The notes: generated by a model from the sequence alone, not told the origin. 22,933 bases of DNA from an uncultured Fretibacterium sp. (GCA_937915835.1 CALGHA010000132.1:1-22933); one strand, 5' to 3'. Shown: positions 7,513 to 15,032, counted from the first letter of the stretch. Translations and numbers: made by a program.

Positions 7513-8511
7513 TTACAAATTACTGTTGAGATAATTCATTATCACTTCTGCTATGTATCTCATATCCTCCGCCGAATATCTATGATCAACAGGAAGAGGC
7601 AGAAGATATTGCGATATATATTTTTCCCATTCATTAGCCGATGGATGACTGATTACTGATTTCCACCATTGAGGGACATAAATACAATTACTAACTAGAT
7701 ATTTCCTTAGTCCTTCACTCTTTATTAGCAAAGGATAACACATAGGCGCAAAATAAGTATTAATATCTGCTGGAGATGGGGGTAAAATTTCGTTGATACT
7801 ATTCAAGCTTTTGCATAACTCCCCATAATTTTTTCTGCGCTGTTCTCTATATTCCTCGTAATCAATGCTAGCGAGAATTGACCTCGTAAGTTTTGACATT
7901 GAACAGACTCCTTCTTTCTCGATTCTTGCCTCATTATCGAGAGAATCACGATAGGCCTCGTTCGTAGACATATCCAGTGCCTTTAACATGAATAACGCTG
8001 TAGCATATGAAACTCCGCCGGGCAATGTCTTCTGTTCGTGAATGAATTTATCAGTTATGAGGTAGCTTCCGTCGGGAACTCCGAAAAATTTGCGACATGA
8101 ATACACATTATAAGCATTTTCTACAGGTTTACAGAAAAAAGCCTGAGTGTTGTCAAGAATTACCCTCCTGTACTTCTTCACGACAGCACTAATTTTATCT
8201 TCAGGTTGTATTCCGAAATAATTTACGTACAGCACAATATCATCATATGCAGTGATATTCACCGGCATAAAATCTTCGTCTATGTTGTAGTACTTTATGC
8301 TGACATTCACAGCCGTTAAAAGCTCATTGACTGATGAACATAAATATATGGGAAGCCAGATATTTTTTGCTCCACTGTCGATAATTGCCTCGTATATTGC
8401 GCTTCTTCCGGAGTTCAGGCTGCGAACCTCATAACTTCCGCACGTTCTGTAATATTCATTCCCTTTCTTGAGGTCAAGCGGAAAATATCCTCCAAATTCT
8501 TTAATTCCCAT
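7513..8511 (-). CDS. DegT/DnrJ-like PLP-dependent aminotransferase-like protein, divergent
   Basis: The 332-residue protein shows the outline of the DegT/DnrJ/EryC1 fold-type I family. A glycine/serine loop is at LNSGRSAIYEAI (32-43). The Asp that contacts the PLP ring nitrogen is in VILDNTQAFF, and the likely Schiff-base Lys is in YSCRKFFGVPDGSYLI. The family normally reads '...K.l...GdGG', so the active-site loop is unusual and activity is not certain. Together with the next gene, a formyltransferase, it could make and formylate an amino sugar. Start and stop overlap the neighbour as TAATG, and AAGGAG lies 8 bases before the ATG. Alternative: a catalytically altered paralogue with a scaffold or dehydratase role. 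Confidence 0.7.
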   Translation of the reverse strand: MGIKEFGGYFPLDLKKGNEYYRTCGSYEVRSLNSGRSAIYEAIIDSGAKNIWLPIYLCSSVNELLTAVNVSIKYYNIDEDFMPVNITAYDDIVLYVNYFGIQPEDKISAVVKKYRRVILDNTQAFFCKPVENAYNVYSCRKFFGVPDGSYLITDKFIHEQKTLPGGVSYATALFMLKALDMSTNEAYRDSLDNEARIEKEGVCSMSKLTRSILASIDYEEYREQRRKNYGELCKSLNSINEILPPSPADINTYFAPMCYPLLIKSEGLRKYLVSNCIYVPQWWKSVISHPSANEWEKYISQYLLPLPVDHRYSAEDMRYIAEVIMNYLNSNL

Positions 8512-9461
8512 TACAACAACTCCTTGTATACAGAATATTTCAAGTCCCTATCACAGCCTATGCTCTCTTTGAAATCGCAAAGTCCGTAATTCGGAACGCT
8601 GTCCTCCGTCGAAGGCCCTATATCGAGCCATGAAAGCCCCTGACTTCCATAAAACTCTATGAGCTTGTACGACAGATAATTTATTGGACGGAACTGCCGG
8701 AACTCTAATCTATCGCCCCAGTAAATCACCTGAGCAATATCTCTCGAAACCCTGTAGACCAAAGCCGACGCTATGTCATCATTGCCATGTTTCACTATGA
8801 ACAGCTCATGTCCAACAAGTTTAACGGTATTCATAACTTGCTCATAAGTCATTCTCAACGGATAACCTTTTCCAGATCTATTCTCTGCTATTATGCTGTA
8901 AGCTGTAAATTTCTCGTTCTCTGTCCTACATGGTATGAGTTCAAGATTTGATTTCATAGCTGTATTGAGATTTTTTCTCGCATTATACATTACAATATTT
9001 TTTGCATAGTCCTCACGAAATACCTTGCAAAGATTTAGCGCATAATTTATGTCAATATTCTTAACGCTCCAGCCCATACGGTAAAACGAGTTCAGCCACC
9101 CTGCAAGCTCCTCACGAAAATAAAACAGCGGCGGCAGAGTGAACTGTATGCTTCTCAATCCTTCAGAACGAGCGAACTCTTCAAGTGCTTCAAGAACTTC
9201 ATCATAGTGTTTCAGGCTTGGACTTTCCCTGATTGAGACGGGCATTGCGAAAGGAGCTGAAAATGGACTTGCGGCAGTCTTGTCCCTCACTCCGAATGCG
9301 AACACGAAACGCGGCGAATTTTCCTCAAATGCGGCTGTGTAAACAAGTTCATCGGTCTTGTTTCGGTTGAGTTCAAGAAACTCTGCGCTGTTGTAGAAAA
9401 TCTTGTTATGCGGCTTGATGTACGTCCTGTAATCTTCGGGGCTAATTCGTATCATATGCAT
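8511..9461 (-). CDS. FemAB/GNAT-like N-acyltransferase
   Basis: The 316-residue protein resembles FemAB-type GNAT proteins found in polysaccharide clusters. Such proteins transfer acyl or aminoacyl groups to amino groups. Its N-terminal half has a partial GNAT-like domain (IFYNSAEFLELNRNK, where many relatives have a '...s..fl...' stretch), and the C-terminal GNAT fold spans about 175-305 (ENRSGKGYPL, IASALVYRVSRDIAQVIYWGD, LDIGPSTEDSVPNYGLCDFKESIG). The 'GLxxFKxSxG' ending is typical. The gene is the first of three coupled genes (FemAB-like, PLP enzyme, formyltransferase). The ATG at 9461 has AAGGAG 11 bases upstream; a second in-frame ATG is 6 bases further in. It lies downstream of a terminator. 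Substrate unknown. Confidence 0.7.
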   Translation of the reverse strand: MHMIRISPEDYRTYIKPHNKIFYNSAEFLELNRNKTDELVYTAAFEENSPRFVFAFGVRDKTAASPFSAPFAMPVSIRESPSLKHYDEVLEALEEFARSEGLRSIQFTLPPLFYFREELAGWLNSFYRMGWSVKNIDINYALNLCKVFREDYAKNIVMYNARKNLNTAMKSNLELIPCRTENEKFTAYSIIAENRSGKGYPLRMTYEQVMNTVKLVGHELFIVKHGNDDIASALVYRVSRDIAQVIYWGDRLEFRQFRPINYLSYKLIEFYGSQGLSWLDIGPSTEDSVPNYGLCDFKESIGCDRDLKYSVYKELL

Positions 9462-9493
9462 AGAGCTTTATACTCCTTCCGAAATGTAGACAC

Positions 9494-9528
9494 AAAAAAA
9501 TCCCTGCCCGTAAAAAATGAACAAGGAT
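9494..9528 (-). terminator. Rho-independent terminator after the GNAT gene
   Basis: On the minus strand, ATCCTTGTTC and GGGCAGGGAT pair over 10 positions with three G-T wobbles around a T-rich loop, followed by T7. It would end the upstream acyltransferase-formyltransferase-GNAT run, or act as a partial terminator within the cluster. A TTGTGT-N17-TATAAA pair immediately after it, ending 5 bases before the next ATG, could restart transcription. Confidence 0.6.
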
Positions 9529-9561
9529 AAATATATATTAATATCAATATGTGAATATGAT

Positions 9562-10131
9562 TTACAAGAACTCTTGCAGAGATAATAAGATAGGCTTGTT
9601 GCAATTATGGCCGAAATTTTGGGTTTCTGTCATCGGTTGTTTTACTGAAAACCACTTGAATTTTTCCGTGTCGTCATAATATTTTGCGAACTCTTCGGGG
9701 ACGTTAATTATCTCCGAAAAATTATGTTTCTCGTAAAATCTTATTGCTCTAAGATTATCTCTAAGGACATTCCACCAAACTAAAGACAGTCCGATATCTT
9801 GAAAGGCTCCCGAGATAATCTCACTCATTCCGAACCATGCAAAACCGCGTCCCATTGCTAATTTTCTCATGACAATAGCGAACTCCGAAGTCCCAGAAGC
9901 AAAATCAATATGCTTAAGGCTCACAGTTCCCATGTATTCGCCATCGTCAGAAGATACACAAGCATTAATGCTATTATCATGTGTAATTTTCCGGCTGGAC
10001 ATGATAAAATCTTGAGCGTCTTGAAGGGTCATTGCGGCAAAATCAGCTCGGAAGAAACAGGAAATATCCGGGTCATGCATCCATTCAAGCATTAACGGAG
10101 CATCAGAAATTGCTAGCTTGCGCAGATACAT
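9562..10131 (-). CDS. GNAT-family acetyltransferase (RimJ/RimL type)
   Basis: Predicted acetyl-CoA-dependent N-acetyltransferase of 189 residues. It has the RimJ/RimL-like start YLRKLAISDAPLMLEWMHDP, a core strand DGEYMGTVSLKHID, and the late motif LSLVWWNVLRDNLRAIRFYEKHNF, where 'N..AirfYek.GF' closes the GNAT fold. The acetyl-CoA pyrophosphate loop appears as MRKLAMGRGFAWF. The ATG at 10131 is chosen over an upstream in-frame GTG at 10140 because GAGG lies 8 bases before it; either way it overlaps the end of the formyltransferase gene. The C-terminal 28 residues (from SVKQPMTE) lie beyond the fold, and their DNA is repeated at the end of the FemAB-like gene at 11299-12474. Within an amino-sugar cluster it probably acetylates a sugar amine. 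Confidence 0.82.
   Translation of the reverse strand: MYLRKLAISDAPLMLEWMHDPDISCFFRADFAAMTLQDAQDFIMSSRKITHDNSINACVSSDDGEYMGTVSLKHIDFASGTSEFAIVMRKLAMGRGFAWFGMSEIISGAFQDIGLSLVWWNVLRDNLRAIRFYEKHNFSEIINVPEEFAKYYDDTEKFKWFSVKQPMTETQNFGHNCNKPILLSLQEFL
9604..9633 (-). promoter_or_regulatory. Promoter-like pair inside the 3' end of the GNAT gene
   Basis: ATGACA (9628-9633) and CATAAT (9604-9609) are 18 bases apart and point toward the next gene. The pair matches the placement of the three heptamer-associated pairs, but no heptamer array follows. The -35-like hexamer lies at the edge of the 22-base dispersed repeat shared with 11468-11489. Confidence 0.3.
9629..9650. repeat. 22-base dispersed repeat, copy 1
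   Basis: Identical at 21 of 22 positions to 11468-11489. Both copies are read in the same frame near the C-terminus of an acyltransferase gene and encode SV(K/E)QPMT. In both, the edge of the repeat supplies an ATGAC that forms a -35-like element. Confidence 0.6.
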
Positions 10132-11318
10132 TCCTGACACCTCGCGATAAAATAAGCCCTCCCGAATAAACGCGAATAACGCTTACACGAGAAGGCGTAA
10201 ATTTTCTTGTTAAATTTTTTCCTGGAATTAAGGGATAGAGTGGACTTGAGAGCTGAGAGCTGAGAGCTGAGAGCTGAGAGCTGATTATACTGAATTTTCT
10301 GAGCCCAGTCAAGAATTATTTCATCGAAGAAGTTTATCATCTCTGAATTATTCTCACTTTTTGCGATTGAAGCTGGGGAAAATCCGTTCATATCAGCGTC
10401 ATTAATTATCGGCGCAAACTCACACAAACTTTTTGCCCGCTCGTCGTCGTGACTTCTCAATGCCGCAATAATCTCACTCAAAACGTCCTTGTAAATATAA
10501 ATGTCGTAATCAATCGTCGAAACAAGAAAATGCGTCTCTGTCTCCTCAAGGATTGTTCCGGGCTTTTCATGTGAGACATTATGAGTTATCCTGCTCCCGA
10601 CAAGTCCGCAATTCCTGAATGTTAATAATTGATATGGCCTGAATGCGAACGCTCGTATCTGATTATGAATTTGCTCGGCTGTCCTGTTAATGTCAAGTTT
10701 GAGATTGCCATAATCGATGTCGCGGCGTGAGAAATATTCGGAGTTAATGAAACTTTGAGGAATTTCCGTGAAGTCATGAGCTATTAACCTTCCGAGATAC
10801 TCACATGCTAATTCGCTTCCGGCTTTGATGAGCTTGCAATAAAGCTTTAAGCTGTTGTCGTCGTATGAAATCTCGACTTCCCTTTGAGCAATTATCTCGC
10901 CCGTGTCAATGCCGCGCCGTATTCTGTGAAGAGTTACACCGGATTTTCGCTCGCCGTGAAGAATGGGAATTATCGACGTGTTACAGCCTTTATACTTCGG
11001 CAATAACGAAAAATGTATGTTGTAGAGATTTGGCGATGTGAACTTTGCGGGGATAATAATCTTGTCGAACTCCACAGACAGAAAAATTAACTCCTCGATG
11101 CCGTAAACATCTTCAAGACTCACAATTTTTATGCCGTTATCCTGACAGTAAAGTCCCGCTGAACGCTGCCAGGAATTTTTGAAGCTCTCGTTTGAGTTCA
11201 TGACTGCGACAATCTCAAGCTCAGGAAAATTCTTGCGCGCATAATCCAGGACATTAACGGCAATATCATTCTTCCCGGCTATGCATAACAATGGGGTTCT
11301 AGAAATTTTTACGCACAT
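10113..11318 (-). CDS. qdtF: Sugar N-formyltransferase with ankyrin-like C-terminal repeat (QdtF/FdtF type)
   Basis: Predicted to formylate the 3-amino group of a dTDP-3-amino-3,6-dideoxyhexose using N10-formyl-THF. The catalytic core is at about 95-150: YNIHFSLLPKYKGCN (Asn, His) and LHRIRRGIDTGEIIAQ (Asp). After it, NRTAEQIHNQIRAFAFRPYQ is typical of sugar formyltransferases. Near the C-terminus NDADMNGFSPASIAKSENN matches an ankyrin repeat. This is a known feature of QdtF from Providencia alcalifaciens, where the repeat binds a second nucleotide sugar. The ATG at 11318 is preferred (GGGG 8 bases upstream) over GTG at 11327. The last ~40 codons run through a heptamer array (QLSALSS) and look like read-through rather than folded protein, so the true end depends on repeat number. 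It overlaps both neighbours. QdtF versus FdtF cannot be settled here. Confidence 0.8.
   Translation of the reverse strand: MCVKISRTPLLCIAGKNDIAVNVLDYARKNFPELEIVAVMNSNESFKNSWQRSAGLYCQDNGIKIVSLEDVYGIEELIFLSVEFDKIIIPAKFTSPNLYNIHFSLLPKYKGCNTSIIPILHGERKSGVTLHRIRRGIDTGEIIAQREVEISYDDNSLKLYCKLIKAGSELACEYLGRLIAHDFTEIPQSFINSEYFSRRDIDYGNLKLDINRTAEQIHNQIRAFAFRPYQLLTFRNCGLVGSRITHNVSHEKPGTILEETETHFLVSTIDYDIYIYKDVLSEIIAALRSHDDERAKSLCEFAPIINDADMNGFSPASIAKSENNSEMINFFDEIILDWAQKIQYNQLSALSSQLSALKSTLSLNSRKKFNKKIYAFSCKRYSRLFGRAYFIARCQECICAS
10247..10284 (-). repeat. Heptanucleotide array, unit CAGCTCT, ~5.4 copies
   Basis: Five exact 7-base units plus 3 bases, at the end of the QdtF-type gene and about 115 bases before the GNAT start. 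The array adjoins a TATAAT. A change of one unit shifts the frame of the formyltransferase tail: one alternative frame stops within about 6 codons, the other runs on for about 48. Confidence 0.95.
10284..10312 (-). promoter_or_regulatory. Sigma70-like promoter abutting the CAGCTCT array
   Basis: TTGACT (10307-10312), a 17-base spacer and a perfect TATAAT (10284-10289) point toward the GNAT gene. The heptamer array begins at the last base of the -10, so it would cover roughly -7 to +30 of the transcript. It shares AATTCTTGAC and AGAAA blocks with the site at 16065-16094. Confidence 0.5.
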
Positions 11319-12474
11319 TTCCGGCACCCCAAAGCATAAAAAAATACTTTCCCTGAATGACGTAAATCATCAGAGAAAGATTGATGTCTGTAAATTTTGA
11401 GAATAATATTAGCGCTGTTCGCTGTTCGCTGTTCGCTGTTCGCATTTTAGCGATTAATTCCGGCTCAGTCATCGGTTGTTCTACTGAAATTTCCTGCAGT
11501 TTTTCGTAGGATCTATTGACGCAAAACGTTGCTCCGAAGCCCTCTTTGAAGCGTGATAACCCGAAGTTCAAGTATCGCCCTTGATCTTCCGTGCATATTC
11601 CAAGAGTTAAGAGCCTCATGTTGTCATGAATTGCCGTGAGTATCAAGTTAGCGATAAGAAAATCCATCGGGAACAGCTTCAAATAATCCTTGTCTGATGC
11701 TAAATATTGAGTGTGATAAATATCATTGCCGAACAGAAATACCATACTTCCTGCAACGAGTTTTTCGCCGAGATATACTCCGTAAAATTTTATTCTGTCG
11801 TTGAAACGATTATATTTTAGATCGTAAAGCTCATCAAGTGAATGAACGGATAATGCATTAAATTTCTTCAAGTTTTTCTGCAATACCTCATAGAATGATG
11901 ATATATCTTTATGTTCATTAAGTTCTCTGAAAGCTAAACCCTTATTTAATGAATATCTGTAATTTCTCCTGTTATTTGTTGAAAACTGCAAGGCTATATC
12001 ATCTCCGTAATTACTTAGGGTAATATAGCAATTGAGTTCACCGCGACACATATAGCCGTATTTGTAAAGGAAGTAATCAATCATATCCGTGTTTTCACGC
12101 TGAAAGACAACGGGAACTAATTTCAGGTAAACTTTGCCGAAATTCTCAGACTTCAAGAAGTCATCAAGCAGAGTAAACAGTTCATCAATCAATGAAGCTG
12201 TGTATATTTTTCTCGAGATAGTAATTCCGCCGAATGTTGTGCCTTTGTGAGCAAAGAAAGTTTTTGTGCCATCATCATCAACTTCACATGCAAGGACAGC
12301 CGCCATAAGTTCCTGGCCTTTCCTGATGCATAACGAGCAATCTTTGAATTTCCCCTTAGCATGATAATTGATAAATTTTCTAGTCTGCAAAAAAGTTCCA
12401 TTCATGCTCTCGTCAAGCATAAATTTATCCCATTCACTTTCATTGCCGCCGTAACGTTCTATAGTGAGAGACAT
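11299..12474 (-). CDS. FemAB/GNAT-like N-acyltransferase
   Basis: A 391-residue protein of the FemAB-like/GNAT group. The start resembles relatives (WDKFMLDESMNGTFLQTRKFINYH, the '...G..Lqs..f..y' pattern at 14-37). A second GNAT half at about 165-330 includes NNRRNYRYSLNKGLAF, KFYGVYLGEKLVAGSMVFLFG and LTLGICTEDQGRYLNFGLSRFKEGFG, the typical end motif. It probably transfers an acyl group to an amino sugar or surface polymer in the cytosol; exact donor and acceptor are unknown. The fold appears complete by about residue 345. The remaining 45 residues include SVEQPMTE (dispersed repeat), RTANSEQ (heptamer array) and a hydrophobic tail, and look added. The ribosome site is weak (AAGGTGG about 18 bases upstream), so coupling to the acyltransferase 5 bases upstream is likely. 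Confidence 0.75.
   Translation of the reverse strand: MSLTIERYGGNESEWDKFMLDESMNGTFLQTRKFINYHAKGKFKDCSLCIRKGQELMAAVLACEVDDDGTKTFFAHKGTTFGGITISRKIYTASLIDELFTLLDDFLKSENFGKVYLKLVPVVFQRENTDMIDYFLYKYGYMCRGELNCYITLSNYGDDIALQFSTNNRRNYRYSLNKGLAFRELNEHKDISSFYEVLQKNLKKFNALSVHSLDELYDLKYNRFNDRIKFYGVYLGEKLVAGSMVFLFGNDIYHTQYLASDKDYLKLFPMDFLIANLILTAIHDNMRLLTLGICTEDQGRYLNFGLSRFKEGFGATFCVNRSYEKLQEISVEQPMTEPELIAKMRTANSEQRTALILFSKFTDINLSLMIYVIQGKYFFMLWGAGNVRKNF
11413..11443 (-). repeat. Heptanucleotide array, unit GCGAACA, ~4.4 copies
   Basis: Four exact 7-base units plus 3 bases in the 3' part of the FemAB-like gene, about 95 bases before the formyltransferase start. The array begins at the base after a TAAAAT -10-like hexamer. 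Gain or loss of a unit changes the reading frame of the C-terminal tail only. Confidence 0.95.
11444..11472 (-). promoter_or_regulatory. Promoter-like pair abutting the GCGAACA array
   Basis: ATGACT (11467-11472), a 17-base spacer and TAAAAT (11444-11449) point toward the QdtF-type gene. It is weaker than the other two array-associated pairs, but spacing and contact with the array are the same. Confidence 0.4.
11468..11489. repeat. 22-base dispersed repeat, copy 2
   Basis: Matches 9629-9650 at 21 of 22 bases. It encodes SVEQPMT in the FemAB-like gene and supplies the -35-like ATGACT. Confidence 0.6.
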
Positions 12475-12479
12475 GATAA

Positions 12480-13521
12480 CTAGAAAATATTCACCACCTT
12501 ACGATTAATTTTGTGGAACACATGAGCGACTATAATAGTCACACATAAAGCAACTGCATAAACTGAAAACGTGTAATTCTCGTTAAGGCATATCTCGGCG
12601 AGCTTCCCCGTTACCCTTAAAACTAGAGTATGAAGGATGAAGAACTCAAAGCTGATATTACCAATGTAAACGACGAACTTATTCGCAAAAATCTTGTTGA
12701 TGAGACTATCCCGGCCCTCATTGAGGAGAATGCATGTTAGTAATATTATATTCGGGATTGTCCACGCGCTTACGGAGAAAAATTCACGGGAAAAATTAGT
12801 GTTCATAGTTCCAGCGATGACGACAGAAAATATCTCATAAATCACAACTGGCACGAACAAGTAATTTATTCTTTCATCAACTCCGGAGTTCCTGATTGAC
12901 AGAAAAATTAAGCAGCCTATGAAGAAATCAATGCTTCTGACGAACGGAGAAACGTAAACTAACCAATGCTGAAATTTTTCGGGCATCATCAAAGTAAATC
13001 TGAGCCATAAAAATTGGATTAGACACAGGCCAATTATCACGAAATTTTCACGCTTTATCCTATGAAGCAGTCTCAATGCCGCCGAAGTAATTATTGCGAA
13101 AAATAATGTAAGCGACAAATACCAGGATACGGCGTTGAACGAGAAATATACCCCTCCAACCGGCACATAAGCCTGAAGTAATGACGCGTTAAGAGCAAGC
13201 GTGATAAATCTTTTCACGTTCCATGAGTTATGATGCCCAAGAAAAACAAGAATTAGCGAACAAATCAGCGTAAAAATATGCATGGGATAATAAGTTCGCA
13301 ACCGCTTCCGAAAAAGTCCGGACACTCCGGAGTCATAATATTTCATTGCAGCAAGAAATCCGCTCATCAGGATAAAATATTGAACTCCAAGCCCGCCGCT
13401 TCCAATTTTTAAAGCAGGACAATGGGAGACAAATACTGCAAGAACTGCATAACCTCGAAGACCTTGCAGACATTTTAGTCCCCCCCCCCCTGTACGTAAT
13501 TATACTTATTTTAGAACTCAT
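12480..13521 (-). CDS. Acyltransferase-3 family membrane protein, phase-OFF by one base
   Basis: Integral membrane O-acyltransferase, predicted to acetylate or acylate a surface sugar. The domain frame contains GLRGYAVLAVFVSHC, the classic family start with its catalytic-type His, then GGLGVQYFILMSGFL, then FRKRLRTYYPMHI and about nine further hydrophobic helices. This frame has no start codon upstream of the G11 tract (13480-13490). A well-placed ATG at 13521, with GAGG 6 bases upstream inside the aminotransferase gene, opens a second frame (MSSKISIITY) that enters the tract and leaves it one base out of register. With 10 or 13 G the two join into 346 residues, a normal family length. As sequenced the gene is OFF. 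An internal ATG at 13367 is too far inside the domain to give an active protein. A homopolymer sequencing error is the alternative. Confidence 0.85.
13480..13490 (-). repeat. G11 homopolymer tract (coding strand) near the acyltransferase start
   Basis: Eleven consecutive G on the coding strand, 28 bases after the candidate ATG. Length modulo 3 decides whether the acyltransferase is made: 11 is out of frame, 10 and 13 are in frame. A TATAAT lies 8 bases upstream of the tract without a matching -35. Confidence 0.95.
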
Positions 13522-14599
13522 TGACGGCCTCGATGACAAAATTAATTTCTTCGTCAGTCATTCCGTTGTAGAACGGGAGGCTCAAAACTTCATTTGCAAA
13601 TTTTTCGGCGATGGGGAAATCTCCTTTTTTGTGGCCGAGATATTCATAGCATTTCTGAAGGTGCGGCGGAATTGGATAATGAATTTGCGTGTGAATGCCC
13701 CTTTCTTCAAGATAATCATGAAGTTCATTGCGGCGTTCACATCTCACGACGAATAAGTGCCAGACATGTCCGGAATTTTCGCGGACTTTCGGGAGGATTA
13801 TTGCGGGGTTCTTTATGCCCTGTAAATATTTTTCCTTCATGATAACTCGTTCGTCGATTAATTCCTTCAGGTGAGAGAGCTTTACACGTAACAATGCCGC
13901 CTGCATCTCGTCGAGTCTGGAATTAACTCCGGCATATTCATTGTGATATTTTATGCGGCTTCCGTAGTTTCGTAATGCCCGGAACTTTTCTGCAAGTGCT
14001 TCATCTTTCACGATTACTGCTCCGGCATCACCGAACGCGCCTAAATTCTTTGTTGGGTAAAAGCTGAAACAGCCAACGTCACCCCAAGTTCCTGAAATTT
14101 TCCCGTCGAAATCAGCCGTGTGAGATTGTGCGCAGTCCTCGATGATAAATAAATTATGACGGTCAGCAATCTTCTTAATCTCCGACATATTAGCTGCTTG
14201 ACCGTAAAGATGAACAACCATTATTGCGCGAGTTTTATCCGTTATGGCTTCCTCAATTTTAGACGCGTCAATATTATAAAATTCATCCGGCTCAACGAAT
14301 ATCGGAGCGGCATTATTCGCGGTAATTCCTAAAACTGTAGCTATGTAAGTGTTAGCTGGAACAATTACCTCGTCACCTTCACCAATTCCCAGAGCACGAA
14401 CAGCGAGGATTAAGGCGTCAAGTCCGCTGTTAAGTCCGACACAATAAGGGCCTTTGACACATTCCGCAAATTCTTTCTCGAACGCTTCAAGCTCCTTGCC
14501 GAGAATATACCACCCGGAATTTAGCACGCGTAATGCCGCAGATTGATATTCACCTGAAAATTTTTCATACTGCCTGTCGAGCCTGTCATAAACTTTCAT
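13511..14599 (-). CDS. qdtB: dTDP-3-oxo-6-deoxyhexose aminotransferase (QdtB/FdtB type, DegT family)
   Basis: PLP-dependent sugar aminotransferase of the DegT/DnrJ/EryC1 family, expected to transfer an amino group from glutamate to C3 of a dTDP-3-keto-6-deoxyhexose. The 362 residues are the standard length. Motifs are GLNSGLDALILAVRALGIG (PLP phosphate and N-terminal loop), DEVIVPANTYIATVLGI, IIEDCAQSHTA (Asp to the ring nitrogen), FSFYPTKNLGAFGDAGAV (Schiff-base Lys) and NSRLDEMQAALL. The ketoisomerase gene overlaps it as ATGA, which is the usual qdtA-qdtB or fdtA-fdtB pairing and supports C3 amination. Its 3' end carries the ribosome site and ATG of the acyltransferase. Whether the product has gluco (Qui3N) or galacto (Fuc3N) form depends on the isomerase. 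Confidence 0.88.
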   Translation of the reverse strand: MKVYDRLDRQYEKFSGEYQSAALRVLNSGWYILGKELEAFEKEFAECVKGPYCVGLNSGLDALILAVRALGIGEGDEVIVPANTYIATVLGITANNAAPIFVEPDEFYNIDASKIEEAITDKTRAIMVVHLYGQAANMSEIKKIADRHNLFIIEDCAQSHTADFDGKISGTWGDVGCFSFYPTKNLGAFGDAGAVIVKDEALAEKFRALRNYGSRIKYHNEYAGVNSRLDEMQAALLRVKLSHLKELIDERVIMKEKYLQGIKNPAIILPKVRENSGHVWHLFVVRCERRNELHDYLEERGIHTQIHYPIPPHLQKCYEYLGHKKGDFPIAEKFANEVLSLPFYNGMTDEEINFVIEAVNEF

Positions 14600-15015
14600 T
14601 TTTCCTTCTCCTTTTCTTCGTCATTAATAAACTTTTTGAACTCGTCGTAATTCCTGATGTAATCTTCAGCGTCGTAAAGTTCCGAAGCGAATACCAGCAA
14701 AACAGCGTCAGGCGAAAAGTCGAACATTTCACGCCACATTCCAGGAGGGACATAAAGTCCTTCGTAGGGTTTCTCGAGCGGGACAACTTTTGACTCTTTA
14801 CCGTTGTCGAGCCGAATTTTGCAAGTTCCGTGAATGCAGACGAGAATTTGTTCAAGCGTCTTGTGAGCGTGATAGCCGCGAATTACTCCTTCGAGAGTGT
14901 CATACATGAAGTAGACGCGCTTAATTCTGAAGGGAATATCCCGAAATTCTTCGAGTGCGATTAATTGGCCGCGTTCGTCGCCGTGAGGTTGGAACATGTA
15001 TTTGATGACCTGCAA
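14596..15015 (-). CDS. qdtA: dTDP-4-keto-6-deoxyglucose 3,4-ketoisomerase (QdtA/FdtA type cupin)
   Basis: Small cupin enzyme, 139 residues, converting dTDP-4-keto-6-deoxyglucose to a 3-keto-6-deoxyhexose, the substrate of the following aminotransferase. The cupin motif is IRGYHAHKTLEQILVCIHGTCKI (about 44-66), with the two conserved His of the WxcM/FdtA family; a second half reads YEGLYVPPGMWREM. The start is a TTG at 15015 with AAGGA about 12 bases upstream; an in-frame ATG six codons later (MFQPHGDERG) is possible. It follows the glycosyltransferase by 17 bases and overlaps the aminotransferase by 4. RmlA and RmlB, which supply the substrate, are not in this window. The gluco or galacto outcome cannot be told from sequence by eye. 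Confidence 0.85.
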   Translation of the reverse strand: MQVIKYMFQPHGDERGQLIALEEFRDIPFRIKRVYFMYDTLEGVIRGYHAHKTLEQILVCIHGTCKIRLDNGKESKVVPLEKPYEGLYVPPGMWREMFDFSPDAVLLVFASELYDAEDYIRNYDEFKKFINDEEKEKEK

Positions 15016-15032
15016 AAGAGTTCACATCCTTA

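Noticed and set aside
10247..10284. Tandem repeats considered as a CRISPR array
   Set aside because: Units are 7 bases and contiguous, with no spacers; no cas genes are present.
12480..13367. Acyltransferase read as an intact protein starting at the ATG at 13367
   Set aside because: This start lies inside the conserved family domain and leaves out GLRGYAVLAVF and the first membrane helix; the full frame continues upstream to the G11 tract.
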